Source: Alphaproteobacteria bacterium (GTDB lineage: Bacteria; Myxococcota_A; UBA796; CAJQPC01). From it: a DNA stretch of 64,000 nt. Position 1 is the stretch's first letter. Every line of letters starts with the position of its first letter. Made by a program: the position numbers and the translations under genes. Under the pieces are notes generated by a model. The model had not been told where the DNA came from and did no database searches. It worked only from the letters and a program-made list of their open reading frames with translations. Below are positions 58,778 through 64,000 of the stretch, piece by piece. The stretch is from the NCBI GenBank assembly GCA_020632795.1, contig JACKEV010000008.1, positions 806,001-870,000 of the forward strand. Direction: 5' to 3'.

Positions 58778-60301
58778 TCAGCGCTCGATCCACGCCCTCC
58801 CCGCGAACGCGTCCATCACCAGCACCTTTCCCCACAGCAGGTCCAGCCCCAGCAGGGCGGCGGGCTGGGACCCGAAGCGGCGCTGGAGCACCGGCGGCAG
58901 GGCGAACAGCAGCTCGGCCTCGGGCAGCGGCCGGGCGCCGATGGCCAGCCCGGACACCGTCGCCGCGTGGGCCGGGACCGGGAAGCCGCCCACCCCCACC
59001 AGATCGCCGGCCCGCCCCACCTCGGGGTCGCCGATGGCGCGCCCCAGCGCGGCGGCGGCCATCCAGTTCAGCACCGTGCGCGGCGCGCCGGTGTCCACGA
59101 GCGCCCACATCTTCCGAGACCCCACGGTGACCTCGATCTCGGGGAGCCCGCCTTCCCCGAGCCGCATGGGTGCGGCGTCCTCGGGCACCGGGCCTCCCGG
59201 GGGCTCGATGCGTAGCCGGTTGTCGACGAGGTCCAGCGTGACCCGCCCCAGGGACAGCGGCGCCGCGCCCAGGAGCAGGTCCGCCCCCAGCGGGACGAAG
59301 CGGTCGCCCGTCAGCACGCCCCCGCCCTCCGGCAGGGTCCAGTCGCCCAGCGCGAGCGGCGGGAGCGGCGCCAGCGCGAGGCCCTCGACGACGCCGCCCA
59401 CCCCCTCGCCGCCGGTGTTCAGGCCCTCGACCGCGCTCAGCGCCGCGTCCAGCGTGTGCACGCTGCTGCCGGTGTCGAACAGCGCGGGCGTCAACACCCC
59501 GTCCACCGCGACCGGGAGGGTCAGGAACCCGCCCGCGTTGGTCAGCGGCACGGACACGGTCCGGGACACCGGCCGGAGGTCCTGCGGCAGCATCACCTCG
59601 CCCCCCTCGGCGTAGCCGGACAGCGCCTCGATGAAGGTCTCGGTGACGCCGGTGTCGCTGCTGGCAACGGTGTGGGTGGACGTGCGCACCCCTTCGAACC
59701 AGACCCAGCGCCGCTCCTCCACCCGCGTCGGGGCGCCATCTCCGGTCGGGTGGTTCCAGGACGCGACCTGGAGCCCGGTCTCCACCTCGAAGAACAGCTC
59801 CGAGCGGCGGTGGTCGGTCCAGGTGACCTCCAGGCGCCAGCAGCGCCGCTCGGCCCTGGAGCCCTCGTCGCAGGAGGAGGGGTAGGGTCCCTCGGTCTCG
59901 GCCACCCAGTCGCGCCAGTTGGCGTCGCGGTGCAGGTCGGCGCGGCGGGCCAGGCCCTCCAGGGCGTCGTGGTGCAGGCGGCGGCCGGTGGGATCGCGGG
60001 CCCAGCCGGCCTGCCCATCAAAGCCCTCCTCCAGGAACAGGCCGTTGGGGAACGCTGCGAGGATGTGGAGCTGATCGGGGCTCGGGCGGGTCGCGAGGAA
60101 GATCCCCTTCGCCCCGTCCAGGAGGATGCGGCCGTCCACGGCGCGGACGCGCTGGGCCAGCACGGCCTCCCGGCCCCCGATGGCGGCGAGGTGGCCTTCG
60201 AAGAGCTGCTCGGGCGTCGGGAACTCCTCTGGCCAGCGAGGCGGGGCGGGCTGGGGGGGCGCCGCGGCGCAGCCGACGAGAAAGAGCAGCGTCAGGAGCA
60301 A
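58778..60301 (-). CDS. Retropepsin-like aspartic protease lipoprotein with two DTG motifs
   Basis: 507 residues from TTG 60301, chosen because GAGGAGG stands 6 bases upstream and it gives a lipoprotein signal (LLTLLFLVGC, Cys ~11). The N-terminal ~200 residues look like the outer-membrane lipoprotein LolA-type/beta domain (EQLFEGHLAAIGGREAVLA). The second half has two lobes, each with a catalytic-type motif: LFDTGSSVHTLD and LVDTGAPRTVL, each with downstream hydrophobic-Gly segments (LGADLLLGAAP and LLGLDLL), as in A2/aspartyl proteases. It is therefore a two-domain single-chain protease candidate, anchored in the envelope. It is divergent from the LEA gene on the other strand. Confidence 0.82.
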   Translation of the reverse strand: MLLTLLFLVGCAAAPPQPAPPRWPEEFPTPEQLFEGHLAAIGGREAVLAQRVRAVDGRILLDGAKGIFLATRPSPDQLHILAAFPNGLFLEEGFDGQAGWARDPTGRRLHHDALEGLARRADLHRDANWRDWVAETEGPYPSSCDEGSRAERRCWRLEVTWTDHRRSELFFEVETGLQVASWNHPTGDGAPTRVEERRWVWFEGVRTSTHTVASSDTGVTETFIEALSGYAEGGEVMLPQDLRPVSRTVSVPLTNAGGFLTLPVAVDGVLTPALFDTGSSVHTLDAALSAVEGLNTGGEGVGGVVEGLALAPLPPLALGDWTLPEGGGVLTGDRFVPLGADLLLGAAPLSLGRVTLDLVDNRLRIEPPGGPVPEDAAPMRLGEGGLPEIEVTVGSRKMWALVDTGAPRTVLNWMAAAALGRAIGDPEVGRAGDLVGVGGFPVPAHAATVSGLAIGARPLPEAELLFALPPVLQRRFGSQPAALLGLDLLWGKVLVMDAFAGRAWIER

Positions 60302-60327
60302 GCCGGACCTCCTCGGGGTTAGAGGGG

Positions 60328-60333
60328 AGCATA
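60328..60333 (-). promoter_or_regulatory. Candidate -10 element for the aspartic protease gene
   Basis: Minus-strand TATGCT lies 27 bases before the TTG start at 60301, in the 45-base gap between divergent genes. It matches the recurring hexamer of the window. Confidence 0.3.
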
Positions 60334-60346
60334 CGCCGGAGGTTCC

Positions 60347-61216
60347 ATGACCCGTCGCGCTCTGCCAGCTCTGCCTGCTCTGCTCGCTCCGCTGCTGCTG
60401 CTGCCCCTCGCCGGCTGTCCCAAGCTGGGTGCTCTGGGGGACGCCCTGGCGAAGTACCGGCCCACGGTGGACTTCAAGGAGTTCAAGCTCCGGGACATCA
60501 GCTTCGACAGGGCGGACGTGGACTTCACCTTCGAGGTCCGCAACCCCAACCCGCTGGAGGTCAACTTCAGCTCGTTCAGCTACAACCTGGACCTGGCGAA
60601 CCACCCCTTCTTCGACGGGGTGAACCCCAAGGGCCTGCACCTGGAGGCCAAGGGCCTCAGCGAGCTGACCGTGCCGGTGTCGGTCACCTTCGTGGACCTC
60701 TTGAAGACCGCGGGTGACATCCAGGGCGAGGACACCGTGCCCTACACCTTCGCCGGGGACTTCGGCTTCAACACGCCCCTGGGGGAGCTGAAGATCCCCT
60801 TCTCCAAGTCCGGGGACTTCCCGGTCCTGCGCGCCCCCCGGCTCAAGCTCTCCAAGCTGCGGCTCGACAACTTCAACCTGGCCGACCAGAGCGCCCGCAT
60901 CGAGCTGGACCTGAACCTCAGCCACGACCAGGGCTCCAACCTGTCGTTCGAGAACTTCGACTACGGCCTGACCCTGGACGGCCGCAGCGTCGCCACCGGG
61001 CGCCTGCGCCAGCTCGCCACGGTCTCCGCCGGCCAGGAGAAGACCGTCACCCTGCCGGTGAACCTGAGCCTGGTGGACCTCGGCGCGGCGCTGGTCAACA
61101 CCCTGCGCAACAAGAGCCCGGTGCAGGTGGGGCTCACGGCGTCCACGGACGTAGGGACGCCGTTCGGCAGCGTGCCGTGGTCGCTGGAGCGGAGCAAGCG
61201 GTTGAGCTTTCAGTAG
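60347..61216 (+). CDS. LEA14-like (WHy domain) lipoprotein
   Basis: 289 residues; ATG preceded by GGAGG. A signal with basic start and lipobox LAGC (Cys 24). Two WHy/LEA type 2 beta domains can be seen: ADVDFTFEVRNPNPLEVNFSSF with a following strand series, and later ARIELDLNLSHDQGSNLSFENFDYGL. WHy domains are found in LEA14 and in many bacterial lipoproteins, often linked to stress or envelope integrity. It is divergent from the aspartic protease gene; a shared control region is likely. Confidence 0.88.
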   Translation: MTRRALPALPALLAPLLLLPLAGCPKLGALGDALAKYRPTVDFKEFKLRDISFDRADVDFTFEVRNPNPLEVNFSSFSYNLDLANHPFFDGVNPKGLHLEAKGLSELTVPVSVTFVDLLKTAGDIQGEDTVPYTFAGDFGFNTPLGELKIPFSKSGDFPVLRAPRLKLSKLRLDNFNLADQSARIELDLNLSHDQGSNLSFENFDYGLTLDGRSVATGRLRQLATVSAGQEKTVTLPVNLSLVDLGAALVNTLRNKSPVQVGLTASTDVGTPFGSVPWSLERSKRLSFQ

Positions 61217-61221
61217 GCTCG

Positions 61222-61337
61222 TCCGAGAGACCGATGAGATCGACGCTCTGAGCGCGCGGTCGGTGAGGTTGGCGATGGCGTGGGGCTCGAGGCATCAAGG
61301 GGGTCCGGGAGGGGCAGGATACCGCGATCGTCGGGGG
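61222..61337. repeat. Copy I of a 116-bp near-perfect repeat
   Basis: Matches 62382-62497 with a single mismatch that I can see (61230). It lies between the LEA gene and the stop of RCC1-like gene 1, so it is the 3' flank of that gene. Confidence 0.9.
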
Positions 61338-61339
61338 GG

Positions 61340-62455
61340 CTACTCTTCGGGGACGTCGGCTTCGCCCCAGTGGTTGTCGCCCCAGCACTCGGCCGTGCCG
61401 TCCGCGCGGAGGCCGCAGACCAGATGGTAGCTGGTTCCGCCATCGTCAATCTCGACAAATGGACCCGCGTGAAGCGGGAATTCGCCGCCCTGCGTTGCAC
61501 ACTCTACGTCTCCATCCATGTTGAGCAGACACCTCGTCGTCCATGCGCATGAGACGTCGAGGTAGCGTCGCGGAGGGTTGGAGCCAAGATCGTAGTAGCC
61601 GAGATCGGTGTAGTAGTCTCCTCCCCAGCACAGGACGCGATTGTCGTCTCGCAGGGCACACGAGAAGTAGGCTCCCGAACAAAGATCGGTATACACTCCT
61701 TCATCGGGGTGTGAGGTCTGACTGAAGGAGTTGTCACCCCAGCAGAGCAGGCTTCCGGCTGTGGTGATGGCGCAAACATGGTCGACACCGGGGGCGATCC
61801 TGACCAGATCGTTCCTCAATGGCGGTTCAATCCCATAGACCGTCCAACAAGATGCCGATTGATCAGGGTGGATTCCACATGGCATGTAGAATCCTGCGAA
61901 ATAGGTGAAGTTGTTGTCTGAAGGCGTCAGCCCCATCGCCTCATTGCCCCAACAGAGAATGGTTTCGTCCGTGCGAAGTGCGCAAGAGAAATCCATCCCC
62001 GCAACCACCTGGGTATACTCGCCAGATGGAACACAGGTCTGGCCGTGCCGATCCTCGCCCCAGCAGAGCACTCTTCCGTCACTCTTGAGTCCACAAGCAT
62101 GGGTGCCCCCTGCGGAGATCCCTACCCAGGTAGCCTCCGGATCACCGGTGTCGTCCGCGCAGTCGGTGTCAGCGTCGGCGTCGGTATCTGCGTCGGCGTC
62201 GGCGTCGGCGTCGGTGTCGGCGTCGGCGTCACTGTCCGCATCGGTGTCTGCATCGGTGTCTGCGTCCGTATCGGCATCGGTGTCGGTGTCGGCGTCCGCC
62301 TCGACCGTCGAGTCATTGGAGGGCGGCTCTACGTCCTTGGGCGTGCAGGCCATGAGCAGCAGCAACCACGAAGCGCGCCCTTCCGAGAGGCCGATGAGAT
62401 CGACGCTCTGAGCGCGCGGTCGGTGAGGTTGGCGATGGCGTGGGGCTCGAGGCAT
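61340..62455 (-). CDS. RCC1-like repeat lipoprotein, duplicate 1 (start rearranged)
   Basis: About 371 residues if started at ATG 62455. From the segment LLLLMACTPKDVE onward it matches the neighbouring duplicate: an Asp/Ala/Thr-rich linker (DADTDAD repeats), then six or so RCC1/BLIP-like repeats with CWG motifs (VLCWGEDRHGQ, ILCWGNEAMGL, LLCWGDNSFSQ, VLCWGGDYY, AECWGDNHWGE) and many paired cysteines. Upstream of the lipobox the sequence is not homologous but is the repeated flank, so the original signal start is missing. The 27-residue basic N-terminus now present would be an odd signal peptide. It may be expressed poorly or not exported. Base composition is visibly less GC-rich than the neighbours. 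Confidence 0.65.
   Translation of the reverse strand: MPRAPRHRQPHRPRAQSVDLIGLSEGRASWLLLLMACTPKDVEPPSNDSTVEADADTDTDADTDADTDADTDADSDADADTDADADADADTDADADTDCADDTGDPEATWVGISAGGTHACGLKSDGRVLCWGEDRHGQTCVPSGEYTQVVAGMDFSCALRTDETILCWGNEAMGLTPSDNNFTYFAGFYMPCGIHPDQSASCWTVYGIEPPLRNDLVRIAPGVDHVCAITTAGSLLCWGDNSFSQTSHPDEGVYTDLCSGAYFSCALRDDNRVLCWGGDYYTDLGYYDLGSNPPRRYLDVSCAWTTRCLLNMDGDVECATQGGEFPLHAGPFVEIDDGGTSYHLVCGLRADGTAECWGDNHWGEADVPEE
62161..62310 (-). repeat. Low-complexity Asp/Ala/Thr-coding tract, copy 1
   Basis: Imperfect 6-base periodic DNA (GTCGGC/GTCTGC-like on the plus strand) codes for the DADTDAD linker between lipid anchor and RCC1-like repeats. A comparable tract is in the other duplicate at 63321-63465; length differs slightly. 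Confidence 0.7.
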
Positions 62456-62497
62456 CAAGGGGGTCCGGGAGGGGCAGGATACCGCGATCGTCGGGGG
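62382..62497. repeat. Copy II of the 116-bp repeat
   Basis: It lies 1160 bases from copy I, downstream of RCC1-like gene 2 and at the start of gene 1. The unit of 1160 bases therefore is a tandem duplication. This copy is more strongly conserved than the coding parts on either side. Confidence 0.9.
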
Positions 62498-62502
62498 TGG
62501 GG

Positions 62503-63543
62503 CTACTCTTCTGGGATGTTGTTTTCGCCGTAGAGGTTGGAGCCCCAGCAGTCGGCCGTGCCGTCTGCATGGAGACCGCAGCCGAACTCCGTACCGGCTC
62601 CCCCGACATCGATCTCGGTGAACGGACCAGTATGGAGAGGATATTCTCCCCTCATGGCAATGCACTCCACATCACCATCCATGTTGAGCAGGCAACGCTC
62701 AGTCCATGCGCAGGAAACGTCCAGATACCGGCCCACTGGGTTGGCAGCGAGGTTGTTGTATCCCCTATCTGTGTAGTAGTCTCCTCCCCAACACAGAACG
62801 CGGCTGTCGTCTCGAAGGGCACATGAGAAGTAGGCTCCCGAACATAGATCCGTATAGGTCCCTTCCTCCGGGGATGACGTCTGACTGAAGGTGTCGTCGC
62901 CCCAACAGACCAGGCTGCCAGCCGTGGTGATGGCACAGACATGGTCAACACCGGGGGCGATTCTGGCGTAGTCGTTCCTCGATGGCGGTTCGATCCCGTA
63001 TGCTGTCCAGCAAGACGCCGACTGGTCAGGATGGATACCACAGGCCATGTAGAAGCCAGCGATGGAGGTGAAGTCGTTGTTCGAAGGGGTCAGGCCGAAC
63101 GCCTGGTTGCCCCAACAGACAGCGGTTCCATCCCTTCGGAGCCCGCAGGAAAAGACCGTGCCCGCGACGACCTGCGTGTACTCCCCGGACGGGACACATG
63201 TCTGACCATGACGATCGCCCCCCCAGCAAAGCACCCTACCGTCACTCTTGACCCCACAAGCGTGGGTGTCCCCCGCAGAGATCCCTACCCAGGTAGCCTC
63301 CGGATCACCGGTGTCGTCCGCGCAGTCGGTGTCAGCGTCGGCGTCGGTATCTGCGTCGGCGTCGGCGTCGGCGTCGGTGTCGGCGTCGGCGTCAGCGTCA
63401 CTGTCCGCATCGGTGTCTGTGTCCGTATCGGCATCGGCATCGGTATCGGCGTCCGCCTCGACCGTCGAGTCATCGGAGGGCGGCCCCACGTCCTTGGGCG
63501 TGCAGGCCATGAGCAGCAGCGTAAGGGACGTCAACCGTGGCAT
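62503..63543 (-). CDS. RCC1-like repeat lipoprotein, duplicate 2 (intact start)
   Basis: 346 residues. Signal MPRLTSLTLLLMAC (Cys 14) followed by CTPKDV and the Asp/Ala/Thr-rich linker. RCC1-like repeats with CWG are as in duplicate 1 (VLCWGGDRHGQ, VCWGNQAFGL, LVCWGDDTFSQ, VLCWGGDYY, ADCWGSNLYGE). Such repeats form beta-propellers for protein binding, probably at the surface. Its ATG overlaps the stop of the gene upstream (TGATG), so it is co-transcribed with it. GC content is visibly lower than in the surrounding operons. Confidence 0.8.
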   Translation of the reverse strand: MPRLTSLTLLLMACTPKDVGPPSDDSTVEADADTDADADTDTDTDADSDADADADTDADADADADTDADADTDCADDTGDPEATWVGISAGDTHACGVKSDGRVLCWGGDRHGQTCVPSGEYTQVVAGTVFSCGLRRDGTAVCWGNQAFGLTPSNNDFTSIAGFYMACGIHPDQSASCWTAYGIEPPSRNDYARIAPGVDHVCAITTAGSLVCWGDDTFSQTSSPEEGTYTDLCSGAYFSCALRDDSRVLCWGGDYYTDRGYNNLAANPVGRYLDVSCAWTERCLLNMDGDVECIAMRGEYPLHTGPFTEIDVGGAGTEFGCGLHADGTADCWGSNLYGENNIPEE

Positions 63544-64000
63544 CAGAACAGACCTCCCCCGCTCGCATTTCCGCTGTCACGCTCCCAATCCGCCTTGTCC
63601 TTGCATCGCGTGATGCTGCAGGGATCGTTGCTGGTCGCGACGCAGAGCGCACCTAAGTTGGGGCTGTGAAAGAGCATCGTGGTGGTCTGACCGGTGCGGG
63701 TCGCTCCCCGAAGCCCCTGCCCGTAGCAGGTGGGATCGTTGACCTCCAGGTTGGCGTCGGAGAGCAGATCGGGCAGGCTCTGGAGCTCGGCGTTGTCGAT
63801 GGGGTCACAGCGCCCCGCGTTGAACCGTGTGCTCATGTCCAGGAGCTGGGCCGGTCGGGAGAGTGGTCGGTTGGAGTTCCTGAGCTGGTTGAGCTGGATG
63901 GAGAATACGGCTCGATCATAGGGGCGTTCGGCTGAGGCGTGCAGGATCTCTGTTGGTCGGAACTCGCCCGGTGCTGGCGGGATCCGACTGGCGAAGAGGT
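63543..64000 (-). CDS. C-terminal part of an unidentified protein (runs off the window)
   Basis: The frame is open from base 64000 to the stop at 63543; at least 151 residues are visible. The segment includes PAPGEFRPTEILHASAERPYD, RAVFSIQLNQLRNSN, and toward the end a Cys-containing block (PTCYGQGLRGAT, ALCVATSNDPCSITRC). An in-frame ATG at 63836 exists, but the sequence upstream looks coding so the gene is larger. I do not recognise the family. The overlap with the RCC1-like lipoprotein gene suggests a joint operon. Confidence 0.6.
   Translation of the reverse strand, partial: LFASRIPPAPGEFRPTEILHASAERPYDRAVFSIQLNQLRNSNRPLSRPAQLLDMSTRFNAGRCDPIDNAELQSLPDLLSDANLEVNDPTCYGQGLRGATRTGQTTTMLFHSPNLGALCVATSNDPCSITRCKDKADWERDSGNASGGGLF

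Noticed and set aside
61222..62497. Integron cassette array with attC sites formed by the 116-bp repeats
   Set aside because: The repeats lie at gene 3' ends as attC would, but I find no RYYYAAC/GTTRRRY core pair and no integrase; a simple tandem duplication explains them.

Overview
The window is very GC-rich, gene-dense DNA. Its genes overlap in long operons (ATGA, GTGA and TGATG junctions are common), with frequent GTG and some TTG starts and a large number of predicted lipoproteins and envelope proteins. Together with a modular polyketide synthase end, an AgmX/TonB-like protein, Asp/Thr/Ala-rich lipoproteins and a type VI secretion system, this points to a member of the Myxococcota (myxobacteria and relatives). 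That assignment is inference; no rRNA or tRNA is present to confirm it.

Layout. (1) 1-1624: the 3' end of a polyketide synthase (KR remnant, ACP, type II-like thioesterase). (2) 1750-14381: ten tightly packed plus-strand genes that look like one envelope machine: an outer-membrane lipoprotein, two periplasmic/beta-barrel proteins, a TPR lipoprotein, a MotA-like and a MotB-like stator pair, a membrane-anchored protein with a FliG-like cytoplasmic part, a large lipoprotein, another beta-barrel candidate, a large helical/TPR-type periplasmic protein and an AgmX/TonB-like protein. No flagellar filament, hook or export genes are present. (3) 14436-29891: four paralogous pairs of a roughly 830-890 residue metzincin-like metalloprotease (family B) and a roughly 325-380 residue protein of unknown function (family A), two pairs on each strand meeting tail to tail at 22505/22509. 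(4) 29989-32295: a LysM-type protein with about 31 tandem 17/18-residue repeats. (5) 54738 down to 32298 (minus strand): a complete type VI secretion system in the order TssJ-TssK-[TssL+TssM fusion]-TssA-TssB-TssC-Hcp-TssE-TssF-TssG-ClpV-VgrG, followed by a large low-complexity/MORN-like cargo candidate, a PAAR-like DUF4280 protein and a small tip-associated protein. (6) 54892-55488: two small Cys-rich lipoproteins. (7) 55604-58398: a GT4 glycosyltransferase overlapping a TMTC-like membrane/TPR protein. (8) 58778-61216: a double-DTG aspartic protease-like lipoprotein and a divergent LEA14/WHy-domain lipoprotein. (9) 61340-64000 (minus): a tandem duplication of RCC1-like lipoproteins with nearly identical 3' flanks, and the C-terminal end of a further gene running out of the window.

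The most interesting parts are the stator/FliG-like locus, which could be a non-flagellar rotary or force-transducing envelope complex, and the four metalloprotease/partner pairs next to the type VI cluster, which are good candidates for its cargo. The in-frame TssL-TssM fusion, a sigma-54-like site ahead of tssJ, and the small palindrome between tssG and clpV are also worth attention. All functional names are from motif recognition by eye; no database search was run.
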